Shown in pieces: positions 33,430-44,404 of a stretch of DNA of 64,000 nucleotides. The notes under the pieces are model-generated. The model was not told where the DNA came from. It made no database searches and saw only the letters and a program-made list of their open reading frames with translations. Position numbers and translations under genes: made by a program. The DNA comes from Paraconiothyrium sp. Pb-2020 (lineage: Eukaryota; Ascomycota; Dothideomycetes; Pleosporales; Didymosphaeriaceae). The stretch lies in the NCBI GenBank assembly GCA_022419385.1, contig JAJUBI010000002.1:2604001-2668000 (forward strand). Reading direction: 5' to 3'. The first letter of the stretch is position 1. Every line of letters starts with the position of its first letter.

Positions 33430-36400
33430 CTAAGTCCCACCATCCTTTCCTTTGCGCCCTTTGGTATCCATACGAAACCCAACGTCTTTCCTCCGATCGT
33501 CTGTCAGTCGACCCCATTCAAGCAGTAACCTGAACATATATATCTCCATATCCTCCTTTCTTAACACCTTCTCCGTCCAGACTTTTCCGTTTCTTGCAAT
33601 CGCCTCAGCCTGTTTGTCTCGCGGTTCCATTGTGCGTTTACCCTTCTCCCTTAAGCTGTAGCCACCGAAATATGCCAGAGAGGAGAAGAGGTCGTGAAGA
33701 CGCAAGTCAACGGGGACGAAGTGTTTCCAAGCGGTCAGACGACCTTCGTGCCATTCGCGGAAAAGCGCTGTCTTGAAGACGACACTGTTAGATTGAAGGA
33801 AAGGGAGGAAGCGCCCTGAGAAACCCGCACCATCAGTATCGAATAGGAAACGGTAGCGCCAGTGGTCTCTGAAATCGACGTCCTTGCCCGACCAGAACTC
33901 GAGCTTTTGGTCAATGCAGTCCTGACCTTCGCACTGGGTATTGTGGCCCACGAAGCGTGCATCGACTTTAGTCTCTAGTAGCTCTTTGATCTGTCCGGGA
34001 TATTCCAATACGTACTCCAGCCTGCCATTTTTGCTTCCAGACGGCAGAAAGATAGGTTGTCGAGACGTCTCGTTGTTCACGAGATGAACGAAGCGCTGTT
34101 GCAGCATGCCTCTCCACGAGCCAGCTATACTAACTCCTTCTGTTGTTTCTCCGCGCCAAAACAGGACATTTTCCTTTTTGGCGAAGTTAGGGTCTGGGTA
34201 GTTCTCTCCAAACTCGTACTTCTGCCTGTCCAAGTAGTTCCAAGGCGAAGGGTACCGAACATCTGCGTATCCAGGAGCGCGACTTTGACTGAAGATAGGG
34301 ACTAGATCGTGAGTCCCGGAGAGACCTGCAGGGCTCAAATGAAATCCGTGTAAATTGGCGAGATCTGGTTGATGGCAAGGGCTGGCTGACAGACTCCAAT
34401 TCGCGACGAAAGCACCCATTGAGTGAGGGGCAGAGCAGGCAGAACAAAATGCACCGGTGTCCCAGCGCCGTTCCTTTCGTGCGCGAGATTCTGGTGAGCA
34501 AGCGACAGAGCCGTAGGTCTGAAACGATGGTTTTCTTCCGGCTTGGTCGAATACCCGCGGTGATCCAGCGATTTCGGTCCAAGTAGACGCGCGATCCAGA
34601 CGGAAGTCGATGGTGCCGTCGGCGGCCGTATGCTCAGGATAGTGCAAATGATGCATGCGCGCTGCCTGAAATTGTTCGTAGGGTACGGCAACGCGAGGCT
34701 CATCGTCGAGGTTAAAAGCAAGATCCATGTCTGGGATGAATTCAACAAACTTCCCAATCATGCGAATTACCCCATCCAACATCCATTTCTGCTCAGAGCG
34801 AGAGCTGCCGAAGATTTCGGCCTTTCCATCTCTTATCCGGATACCACCTAGATCTTCGTTGCGTGCGAGAATTTCGGCAGTACGTTTCCGCAGCTCTGCT
34901 GGCTTGAGCGATGAGAATGGGATGAGATCCTCTTCAATATTGTCGAAATCGTCAATGACAACGGTGTCCCGGTTTGTTGCGAATTCGTACCATTTATCGA
35001 AGTGTGGGGGCGGATCTCGCGAGTACCTTTCTTGATAGCGAATGACTGCTTGTGCTAGGGATTTGCTTTGGTAGGCTTGGAACGCCCACCGTTGATGCTG
35101 TTCGTCGGCTACCGCAAGCAAGGTGTTGATGGGATGCCCAACTACGGGCCGTTGGTAACGATAAATGCCAATACCAATGGAAAAGAAGACTAGAAGTGCT
35201 ACTACCGAGACCGTCTGGCTTCGTCCCAGACGGACCGGCATCTTCGGCCGGCTCTGACCCGAGTCGATAGCGTCGGCAACGAGCTGCAGTACCAGAGCAA
35301 TTGTGAGGAGAGTAAGGCAGAGGCTGACACCGGCTGTGGATTTTGGAGGAAACGAATAGGAAACGCCCATGGCAAGGGCACGTAGAACGCCGATAAATGC
35401 AGAAGAAAATGCCGCGATGAGGACGGCACCCATAACACCGTACATTCGAGCCTGCACTGTTAGCTGACATCTTCGCGCTGAAGGAAGGATGCTTACTGAG
35501 ACAAGGAAACATAACATCGTAAGGGGTATCATCAAAGACAAACGAAGAAGACCAAGTAGGTATTCGCGGGAGGCCGAAAACAGCCATTCGCGGTGTTCGG
35601 GCAGTGCAGTGTAGACCACTACGCCTGCTATGCCGAGAATTATAGCAGATGCCTGGAGGGTCAGCGAGTACAACGAGCTGGTGCAAGTGGCACATACGAT
35701 GAAAGTGAAGCCAATGAGTCCGTGAACGGTGGTGCCATCATTTGGCTCAGGCGAGTTGCTTTCGGACTGGGAGAGCCCCTCATCCACCAAGCGGTAAAGA
35801 AGCAATACCACAATGCAGTCTACTATAAAACCAAGAAACTGTAGTTTCGGAACAAGTGAAGCGGCGGAGGTGGACACGGGGCATATGTAAGTCGAGCGCA
35901 ACACGCTGGTCCGGAGGGTGGTGATGAAGCTGCTGATGGCCAGCAGGAGCGAAGAAAGGATGTAGCGAGTGGTTCCGTAGAGGAAGAAGTGCACGAAACG
36001 GTCGAGATATGTTACAGACGATGAGTCAGCGCTCCAGGCGGGCAGCGGACGGTCTTTGGGGGTGCGATAGGCGTGGAAGAGGGCGAGGACGAGCGGCAGG
36101 AATGGCTGGAGGCGTGAGTAAGGTGCAATGGGCGCATGCAAAGAGGGCACTCTTACCGTGAGCTGTGGGCCGGCGCACTCAACATCCTTGATGACGGCGT
36201 GGAAGACGGCAATGCGGGCGCCCAGCAGGCACAGCAGGGCAGCTAGCATGACGGCGAGGGCGCGCTGGCCGAGGCCGCGATAGTGGAAGGTGCGTTCCTC
36301 GGACGACCATGCTTCCTCGGATGAAGGTCGGCCGTTGCCATTCTGGAGTGGGATCGCGACATGGCGCTCGTGGTGGCTGTGGGGTCGGCGTGTCTTCGCG

Positions 36401-36627
36401 GCGCGCGTCTCATAGGCGACGATGGCGAGCCCCGAGAGCAGCAGGACGGCGGCGATGGTGTGCAGCGGGCGGTCGAGGGCGAAGGTGGTGGGGATGCTCG
36501 TGGCCAGGTAGCTGGATCCCAGGACGAGGCCGCTGGCGATGATCAGCCGGCGAGGATAGGTGTGGTCAGCGGGCGGCAGCGACTTACCACGGGACAAGGA
36601 GCGCCTTCCTGTCCATGGCCGCGGCAT
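33430..36627 (-). CDS. Polytopic family-90 (CAP10-type) glycosyltransferase
   Basis: The whole span is open (1065 codons), but three segments have strong splice signals and are probably introns, all multiples of three: 36106-36156, 35653-35697 and 35452-35496. Exons: 36627-36157, 36105-35698, 35651-35497 and 35451-33430; 1018 aa. The N-terminal half holds about ten membrane segments; the C-terminal half is a GT90 domain with LFWRGETTEG, DTDGAGFSGRFLPFLQSN and FKTALFREWHEGRL, matching the Cryptococcus CAP10/CAS-like xylosyltransferase family. Expected in the secretory pathway, adding xylose or another sugar to a glycan. Residues about 50-90 include a His-rich loop. Start: ATG at 36627. It may contribute to the surface glycan made by the GT2 locus about 11 kb away, but that is inference. 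Confidence 0.88.
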   Translation of the reverse strand: MPRPWTGRRSLSRGKSLPPADHTYPRRLIIASGLVLGSSYLATSIPTTFALDRPLHTIAAVLLLSGLAIVAYETRAAKTRRPHSHHERHVAIPLQNGNGRPSSEEAWSSEERTFHYRGLGQRALAVMLAALLCLLGARIAVFHAVIKDVECAGPQLTVRVPSLHAPIAPYSRLQPFLPLVLALFHAYRTPKDRPLPAWSADSSSVTYLDRFVHFFLYGTTRYILSSLLLAISSFITTLRTSVLRSTYICPVSTSAASLVPKLQFLGFIVDCIVVLLLYRLVDEGLSQSESNSPEPNDGTTVHGLIGFTFIVCATCTSSLYSLTLQASAIILGIAGVVVYTALPEHREWLFSASREYLLGLLRLSLMIPLTMLCFLVSVSILPSARRCQLTVQARMYGVMGAVLIAAFSSAFIGVLRALAMGVSYSFPPKSTAGVSLCLTLLTIALVLQLVADAIDSGQSRPKMPVRLGRSQTVSVVALLVFFSIGIGIYRYQRPVVGHPINTLLAVADEQHQRWAFQAYQSKSLAQAVIRYQERYSRDPPPHFDKWYEFATNRDTVVIDDFDNIEEDLIPFSSLKPAELRKRTAEILARNEDLGGIRIRDGKAEIFGSSRSEQKWMLDGVIRMIGKFVEFIPDMDLAFNLDDEPRVAVPYEQFQAARMHHLHYPEHTAADGTIDFRLDRASTWTEIAGSPRVFDQAGRKPSFQTYGSVACSPESRARKERRWDTGAFCSACSAPHSMGAFVANWSLSASPCHQPDLANLHGFHLSPAGLSGTHDLVPIFSQSRAPGYADVRYPSPWNYLDRQKYEFGENYPDPNFAKKENVLFWRGETTEGVSIAGSWRGMLQQRFVHLVNNETSRQPIFLPSGSKNGRLEYVLEYPGQIKELLETKVDARFVGHNTQCEGQDCIDQKLEFWSGKDVDFRDHWRYRFLFDTDGAGFSGRFLPFLQSNSVVFKTALFREWHEGRLTAWKHFVPVDLRLHDLFSSLAYFGGYSLREKGKRTMEPRDKQAEAIARNGKVWTEKVLRKEDMEIYMFRLLLEWGRLTDDRRKDVGFRMDTKGRKGKDGGT

Positions 36628-37120
36628 TCTCGAAGGGGGGGGTTATAGCTGCCGGTTGCAGCGTCGGCGACGACTCGACATCACCTTGGGAGGACGTGGG
36701 ACGGGCAGAGCGAAAGAAGGCGGCACCAGCTCGCGACGACGAGGACAGGCGACAGGATGCGACGGAGACTCTCAGGCACACACCACTCGCACAGCCTCAG
36801 CGCCCTCAGGGCCCTCGCGGCTCTAACCGCAACGGGGTGTGGAGACGCTGGTCCGCCCGCTGCCGTCGTATCCGCGTACCGAGAACACGAAACGCGTGCA
36901 AACACGACTGCACGACACCTTCACCGGGGCCGTCGTCAGGCCGGCACGAATCACCAGCACGGGAGCCAGAGCAGCGTGTGAAGGCAGCGGCCCGTACTCA
37001 TTCAGCGCGTATGCTAGCTCTCGCGCCGTCGCCCTGCCTACAGTGGACCTACACTACAGATCGCCCTACCCTCTTTCCCGATCCGGCACAGGTACAGCCT
37101 CACTAAGTCGTTATCGATAC
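36628..37120. other. Intergenic, GT90 promoter and MFS 3' flank
   Basis: 493 bp, GC-rich. Overlapping open frames on both strands reflect base composition; none is convincing. Confidence 0.5.
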
Positions 37121-39074
37121 TCAACGCCCTTGCATCGTCACGAAAAACGGCACCCGCGCCGTCAGCGAGCGGCACCTCTTCCCGAAGATCCACATGGGGA
37201 TTGTTAGCAGCATGATGAAGATGTGCAGGCCGCCGATGGTCGAAAACACCTGCAACGGCCCCATGCTGGAGATCCACGAGCTGATGAAGTAGTTCATCCC
37301 GAACGAGTAGATGTTCCTCAAGTTGAGCGCCGCGAAGGCCTTGCTCTTGTTAGCATAGCCCCTGGACGCGACAAGTTGGACATCCGACATACCTCCGGGG
37401 CCTTTGAGCGATGGCATTCTGTAATGTATCCGTAGATCCTGCGCTCGTCAGTTGCACGCTCTCGAGGCGCTCAGCAGCAGACTTACCCGACGTTCAGAAA
37501 GGCCATCGAGAAGTAGATCAGGCCGTACAGGAACACCGGCCCACCCCAAGCCCCGCTCCCATCTTGCAATGTTGCTCCAAACCCCTAAGAAACGTCAGTG
37601 TTGAGCCAACATGATAGCGCTAGAAACCCACAAAGAAGCCGGCCACTCCCAGCACCAGCGTCAGCACGTTCAACGCCAACCTGAATTCCGGCTCATAGAT
37701 GCCTCCGTTCCACCGCGCTAGCTGCTTGACGGTGTAGTCGTTCGCAGGTCCAGCCACAAAACTGAGGAGAGACGCAACGAGCGGCGATATGCTGACCAAG
37801 CCAACCTCGGTGACACTGAAATTGTACGGCGGCGCACTGAAGATCTGCGCGAGGACACCACCCATGACGACCAGCCAGGACGTGGACAGACCATACGTGA
37901 TGAAGCCATAGAACACTTGCGGGAACAGAAGCATCCCAAAAGGACGGAAGATGATGGCCAGCAGATTCTCGTCGCTTTCTACGCCACGGACTGGGAGAAG
38001 CCCTTCCCAGAATGTATACGGCTTCTCATCTGCGCCTGTATAGATCGGTTCAACGGTGACTACGCGCTCTGTCTGATGCAGCGAGACATCTTTCGGCTCC
38101 TCTCCTACCATGTTGGATCTGGCCTCGCGAGCTTTGGTAGCGTCGAGCATCTCCTCGGTGTGGTCCGTCGTTCCGAGATCAAGATTGTACGCCGGATCGC
38201 GCTTGTACACCGTTTCCGGCACGAAGAAGAAGATGAGCAGGATGAATACGCCATAGAAGCATGCGCAGATCCCGTACGTCCAGTTCCAGCCGAGATTCTG
38301 TCGCCCGTCAGTCAACCAACCTTTGAACCTGCATACGAGAAGGACAAAACGCACGTCGATAATATACCCTGATATGCAACTCCCTCCTCCCACACCGACA
38401 GACAAGCACAGCCCCCAGAAAGCCAGCCTCAATCCTCTTTCATGCACAAAATATATATCGCCAATAATAGCTGTGGTCAATACCTCAAACGGACTCATCC
38501 CAATAGCTCCAAAGATGCGACTAGCAAGCAAGCTCTCATAACTATGCGCGTGGTACGCCCACACACTGCTGATGAACAACATCAGATTGCCCAGTATGAT
38601 GACCGGTCGTCGTCCGTACTTGACCGCCAGCCCGTTAGTCACGAAGCACGAGATTCCGATGGCGAAGATCGCCCAGCCTAGGCCGCCATTGAGCGAGTTG
38701 TATGACATGTCGAATTGCTTAGCCATGATGGCAAAACCGGGAGAGATCATGGGACCCCAGGCGCCGACGACGGCGGTGTCGATCGATATGATCAGCAGCA
38801 GGAGCTCCTTTTTCCACTGCGGCCAGTTCAGTGGATCACGCGGGGACTCTGAGGGTTGCGGGACGAGGACGATGTCGGAGTTGTGACCTTTTGCATGTTT
38901 GAGGGCAGATGTGTCGCGGCCTGGTAGTTGTTGAGCTTGAGGGCGAAGAACGTGTGCATGAAGTGGGTACGTACCGTGATATTGACGCTCATGCGAATCT
39001 CCAACGAGGTCTGCCAACAGCGCGGTGCCAGGCACATGCTGGAGATGGTGGTCTTCGAGGACGCCGAGACCCAT
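37121..39074 (-). CDS. MFS transporter, DHA1 (drug:H+ antiporter-1)-like
   Basis: Six exons: 39074-38975, 38920-38355, 38297-37632, 37584-37487, 37438-37393 and 37339-37121; 564 aa. Seen: leader ending in DIVLVPQPSESPRDPLNWPQW, typical for fungal DHA1 members; about twelve membrane helices; loop motif GLAVKYGRRPVIILG (MFS motif A region); a charged central loop at about 270-330; and a last part with LRNIYSFGMNYFISSWI. Two introns (38921-38974 and 38298-38354) are multiples of three without stops; removing them restores the family reading (GYIIDNLGWNWTYG). The last intron ends in AAG rather than CAG or TAG, directly after a GCTAAC branch site. Substrate unknown. Plasma-membrane proton-coupled export or uptake is the family role. 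Confidence 0.87.
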
Positions 39075-40656
39075 ACTTACTCTCAATTTGATCAGCAGTC
39101 GCGCAGCGTCAGTACAAGAATTTCAATCCTTGAGCTACTCCAGGATTCTCCACCCACGGGTCCTCACCCTCTTAAATCACCTCGGTAGCCAGCCAAGCAT
39201 AACTGCCGCCCATGCACAATCCCCTGTCCATAGCTCCCGCCCCTTCCCGTTAGCAAGTTCGCCTATGACAAGGATCACAAGGCTTGTGCGTGGTGTTGCA
39301 GAGCGTAAATGGCCCCACCCCCGCACAAGCATCTCCGCAAACCTGGGGGAAATGGGTGCCCCACCTATCGCGACGCTGGATAATGTTAGCGGTGACCAGG
39401 GAAGCTTGACAGCATGAAGAAAGGCTGTGCATTAGCAGGAGCCGGATCGTGGTGTGGTCGTACAATGTACGTAGGGTAAGGCTACTTGAAATTGGACGTA
39501 TATTGGGATGCAGCGAACAAATATGCTGCTAAGAGACGTCTTCTCTGATTAGCAAAACTGTAGTCCAACGACCTAAGTGGATCCAAACTTGTACTCGGCG
39601 ACAGTAGAGCATTTGTTTGATATGGGTGGACGATGAAGCAGCTCACGTAAACATCTTGCGATGCAATGCGAGATGCGCGGTCGTGCTTTGCTCGCTGTGG
39701 GAAATATGTCTCTCGTGTTAGTAGTATTCTGTTCATAGCGTTCGAGCAATTGTTCTACAGCAGCTTTGGCAAGAACAATAGAAGACCTGACATGATTAGG
39801 CGACGAAGCTGATTAGGAAAACCCGTGGACTATGCATAAACACGTGATCGAGAAGACAAACGAGAACGTGAAGAACTATCAACAAGACACTTGGGTGATA
39901 CTGATTGGGTTTATAGTAGGTCTACATGGTACTGTCCAGTAGGGTACTATCAATGAAAACCGCTCACATTCTTAGAACGTGATGGCGGCAATCTTGTAGC
40001 TCACGATGTCCGCCCGCGTGGGTATCTAACTACAAGTTCCATAGGCGAACATACACTTCGATGTCTCATCGTGTTTCTCACGTCTATAAGCTGACAGCTC
40101 AAGCAATCAGTGTCTACTCCAAATCAGATATGGTAGAACGGATCATCTCAACGCTTCCACAGTATCATGTTCGCAGGCGGCACGACTGCGCTCAAGAAGG
40201 TTGATTACAAGATGAGCATTCCAAGCTTCATTGTCACCTTTCTGAGTTCCCCAAAAAGACCTGCTGTTACTCCCGTGACGATCCTTCTTGGATCAGTTCT
40301 AATTCACGCGGTATTCACATCGTTGTTCGCATACAGTATCTCCGGGTGTTCCCCTCAGGCAAACATAGCAGTTCCAACGCACATACCAATCGAGCAAGCA
40401 AGCATGCGGTCCATGAGAATAACAGACTGCTGGAGGTGTAAGGCGGGAATGAATCCGCGCTTTCGGCTCCAATAGCTGTCTCGGCGGCGGGCACTTGTCT
40501 AGACTTGTCAAGCGGCGGCGCCTGCGCCGCACCTGCATCAAGCTTGGTACAGCAATCGCCACCTGCTCTCCGCAGCAGCCGCGAGAGCTTCATATAATTC
40601 TGTTTTGCACCCCGGTGGCTGGATCTGACTCCCAGCGTCACCTGCGCCGCCAAACA
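39075..40656. other. Intergenic between MFS and CDF genes (divergent)
   Basis: About 1.6 kb between opposed start codons. A 102-codon open frame at 40167-40475 has one hydrophobic stretch but no family resemblance and was left out. The CDF open frame extends upstream of its ATG without domain content. Confidence 0.5.
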
Positions 40657-42104
40657 ATGTCCAGCGAACCGGATCTGCACAGGGCCATCTCGCTCAAACC
40701 GTCTCCGTTTCATGCGCATCCGCACCCGCCACACTCGTCGCGTGGCTCTAGCCCATACCCCGCGCCGCCGCCCGCCAGCAGCACGCCCGTTGTGAAGTCG
40801 GAATCGGATGGTGCTAGCACTGCCGTCGAGACCTCGAAGCCTATCGACGGCTTCGACGACACACACGCTCGCCACGTGGCCGGCCCTCATGATGTCGAGC
40901 GACAGTCGCTGCCGCAGTACACAGCCGATAACGACCCGTACCGCCTTGCCCATGGGCTCAAGCCCGAGGAAGAGCTCGCCGAGATTCGCGCCAATACGTC
41001 GCGGAAACGCGATGGCTTCGGCCCAATTACGCTGAACAAGAACGCTCACCGCGCGAGAAAGATCGAGCAGTTCTACGAGAAGCAGAATGAGAACATTGAG
41101 CGACTGCTCAAGCCCGTCGACGACCATGTGCGCGACGCAAAGGAGGAGGAAGGCGCCAACCACGTCCAGTACAGAATCGCTGTCGTGGGCAGCTTTGCCG
41201 CGAACATCATTCTGGCCGCCCTGCAGCTCTATGCCGCCGCTTCATCCAAGTCGCTATCGCTGTTCACCACCATGGCAGACTCGCTCTTCGACCCGCTGTC
41301 TAACCTGACGCTCATCTTGTCGGCTCGTGCGGTCAAGCGCGTAGATGGCCGCAAGTTTCCCAGTGGCAAAGCGCGCATCGAGAATGCCGGCAACATCTTC
41401 TTCTGCTTCATGATGATCACCGTCTCCGTTGTCATCATCGTCGAGTCAATTCGCGAGGTAGCAACGCACAAGAGCGGCGATACTAACAACTTCTACCTAC
41501 CCTCCGTCATCGCCGTGTGCATTGCATTTGGAACCAAGTTCTCGCTGTTTCTGTACTGCTGGGCGCTGCGTAACAATTACAGCCAAGTGCGCATCCTGTG
41601 GGAGGACCATAGGAATGATTTGTTCATAAACGGCTTTGGTGTGCTCACGAGTGTCGGTGGCTCTAAGCTTGTTTGGTGGTTGGATCCTGCTGGTGCCATG
41701 GTTCTATCGTTCCTGATTATCTTCCTCTGGTCGAGGACGGCATATTCTGAGTTTCAGCTGCTTATTGGGGTGACAGCAGATACGCCTACTCTTCAGCTCA
41801 TCACTTATATCTGTAAGTGTTCCTGGCTATGCCTTTACTTGCTCCGTCTAACTTCACAACAGCGATGACACACTCGCCCTTCATTAAGCAAATCGACACG
41901 GTCCGTGCTTACCACTCTGGTCCCCGGCTGATCGTCGAGGTCGACATTGTTATGGACCCCCAGGAGACGCTCCAGAGCACGCACGATGTCGCCGAAGCAC
42001 TACAAACGAAGTTGGAGAGCTTGCCGGATGTGGAACGCGCCTATGTCCACGTTGATTACGAGACGGACCATGCGCCTGAACACTTCTTGAAGAAGGAGCT
42101 ATAG
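40657..42104 (+). CDS. Cation diffusion facilitator, Mn-type
   Basis: Two exons, 40657-41812 and 41863-42104; 465 aa. Seen: a long Pro/His/Ser-rich cytosolic leader (about 170 aa), six membrane helices starting near 172, and a C-terminal cytosolic domain (EVDIVMDPQETLQSTHDVAE) as in the dimerising domain of CDFs. Metal-site motifs are D208-x3-D212 in helix 2 and D317-x3-D321 in helix 5. DxxxD in both helices marks the manganese subgroup, whereas Zn transporters have HxxxD. It would export Mn(II), possibly with Fe(II), from the cytosol to an organelle or outside in exchange for protons. Start: first ATG at 40657 (CAAACAATGT). The 50-nt intron is standard GTAAGT...CAG. Confidence 0.92.
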
Positions 42105-42690
42105 CATCTGGGTCTACGAAAGAGGATGTCGACACTTAGTTGCTCGGACACAGACAACCAGATTGTTCGACCAGATACACGGCATGCGGAACGAATTTCG
42201 TACTATACGTTGCTTTTCCTTGCACAGCGGTTGCCTGGGCGGATTTGGGGATTAATCTTGGCTGGTACACAGCGTTGTATTACTTACACTTTACCTTATC
42301 CTAGACCTAGAAGACCGAGAGGCGATGTGCACTCGTTAGTGCTAATCACTTATTCAACGATGAGACCCGAGTAGGGTGTCGCATTCCGAGTTCAAGGTAC
42401 TCCTGTGTTGATGTGCTACCCCACACTTGCGCTATCGTGGCGTCTCCCACGTGCGAGTCTTCGGCGAATGGAAGTCGAGACCGTCCCTCCCGTTCGTTTT
42501 GATTCCTTCGTTATTGCTGCCGCCTGCCGAGGAGCTGACAGATGTGGGATGCCGCAGGTGATGCCTATCGAGATGCCGTTCGTGCGCGAGCTCATTTCGC
42601 CGCTGCCAACAGCTGGCCTGGAATTCCCAAGATCGTTTTCCCTCAATCGAGACTGCGTCATTCATTTTAGTGTGATGCCGCCTACGCAGG
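42105..42690. other. Intergenic, CDF 3' flank and APH-like promoter
   Basis: 586 bp. An open frame at 42405-42794 overlaps the next gene in another phase and shows no domain. Confidence 0.5.
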
Positions 42691-43819
42691 ATGAGTCCAA
42701 ACCTACCAACAAGCTTCTGGTCGCGCATGGGCTTGCGAGAGGAAGATCGCGATATCTGCGTAAGAGCTATTCAACGATCATATCCGGAGCATAGCGTCGA
42801 CGAGATCCAGGACCAGGGATATTGCTCTTTCACGCTTGCAGTGTCTCCTCGTATCGACTTGTGTGAGAAGGGTGGAACCTATATTGTGCAGATACGGCCG
42901 GAGCAGCATGCGCTTGACATCAGCGTCGCTAATGCGGCGCGCAAGACGTACGGAGAGATCGTGCCGGAGGTCATAACGCTCGATTGTGAGCTTCCTGGGC
43001 GATTGAGGGCCGTGAAGATGGGGAGGCTGGGGGGTATGCCTCTCTCGAAAGTAAATATGGAACGGGTTTCGTGGGACAATCAGGTCAGGCTTGTGGAGAG
43101 CTTTGCCAGGTTCATGGCGAGGGCATGGCCTGCTTCTATGGACAAGCCTTCTGCACAGTACGCATTTCTGGCCTATCTCTTGTTACCCAGTTGATTTAAG
43201 TAGGCACGTACGCGCAGACACACCCACTGAAGGCTTGTGGCTCGAACAGCACTGCAGGAGCAAAGTTGGACGAGAAATCATGCCAAAGCTGAGGAAGCTC
43301 GCAGCGAACCTGCCAGATGAAGATCTGAGGGCCAGAGTGAAGGAAACGCTTGCACAATTGCTCGCTATCGAGAATTATCCCGTTGTGCTGAATCATGGGG
43401 ATCTAATCCCCAGCAACATCCTCGTCGACGACAACTCGTTGGTTATCACGGGTTTGGTAGACTGGGCTGAGGCCGAGATGCTACCCTTTGGAATGTGCTT
43501 TTACGGGCTTGAATACTTGCTTGGACATCTTGAAACGGTACCCTCTATATGTGGAGGAGGCGAGAGGCCAGTGTGGAGATATCACCAGCAAAGTGACACG
43601 CTGCGGAGACTGTTCTGGCAAACATTGAGATCGGAGAGACCACAGGTTGAAGGAAGAGAGGAAGAGATGAGGTGCATGAGGGACGCTGGTGTGTTACTGT
43701 GGTTCGGATATGCGTGGGACGAGGGAGCAATTGATCGTGTGGTTAATGAAGCGGTAAGTCAGCCAGAGGCGTCATTAATTCTGGATACGCATACTGATCT
43801 TGAAGGAGGATACCCGTGA
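42691..43819 (+). CDS. Aminoglycoside-phosphotransferase (APH)-like kinase family protein
   Basis: Two exons, 42691-43157 and 43204-43819; 360 aa. Seen: N-terminal lobe with QGYCSFTL, then the catalytic HGDLIPSNILVDD (Brenner-type HGDxxxxN, with the catalytic Asp) and metal-binding GLVDWAEAEMLPFG. This fold phosphorylates small molecules or proteins; filamentous fungi carry many members of unknown substrate, so antibiotic resistance is not implied. The intron is 46 nt with a GTACGC donor and TAG acceptor; the CAG acceptor nearer the donor would not give the correct frame. Start: ATG at 42691, followed by PTSFWSRMGL. Neighbours give no clue to a substrate. Confidence 0.82.
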
Positions 43820-44404
43820 GATGACTTGCGTAAGAGCGTTCTTGGCAGTCAGATAACTTTGAGTGTCGTTGCGTCTATTTTCGATAATGGATATTGTGTA
43901 GCGTGGGATGGAGCGAATGTTGATCGTGATGCTCGATATCCCAGAGGAGAAGTACATTGGAACGTACTTCTTGGAACGTACTTCTTGCTGTGGCTTTCTG
44001 GAGGTAACAGGACCCTTGCTGGTTGCAGAATACCTGTAGGTAATGACTTGAGCATGCGCCCTTGAGATTTGTGCTCTGTGTTGGTTTGTACACGTGTAAT
44101 GCGACAACTTCTCAAACTTTGGTTGCTAGGTCACGACTTCCCCATATAGTCAATCACCTTGCTCCTTCCTCGATATGTGACTAGTGCACGCAACCACAAC
44201 ATCAAACGTTTCGCTACTTCATCTATTCCCAGTCTCACTGCGCTATATCCTACAATTTCTCTCAAGGTTCCACTTGTCCACAACCGATTTGCCCATACAC
44301 TTCACCGGCGTTACACCGTCCGTTGCACGACGGCTCGCTTCACTGCACAACGCCAGAGCACAACTCCACCGTGTTATGACAACAGTTGGAGGAAATTCCG
44401 GATT
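43820..44404. other. Intergenic, APH-like 3' flank and upstream flank of the nuclear orphan
   Basis: 585 bp. The next gene's frame remains open to 44159 but reaches no ATG in a protein-like context before 44405. A short tandem repeat is listed separately. Confidence 0.5.
43959..43986. repeat. Tandem duplication of a 14-mer
   Basis: The unit GGAACGTACTTCTT occurs twice in direct succession, about 140 bp after the APH-like stop codon. It is probably a replication-slippage duplication in the 3' flank. Confidence 0.85.

Noticed and set aside
40167..40475. 102-codon open frame upstream of the CDF gene
   Set aside because: No domain, weak start context, one hydrophobic segment only.
44159..44404. 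N-terminal 82-residue extension of the nuclear orphan
   Set aside because: It begins with a non-ATG codon and reads like leader sequence; the double ATG at 44405 is preferred.
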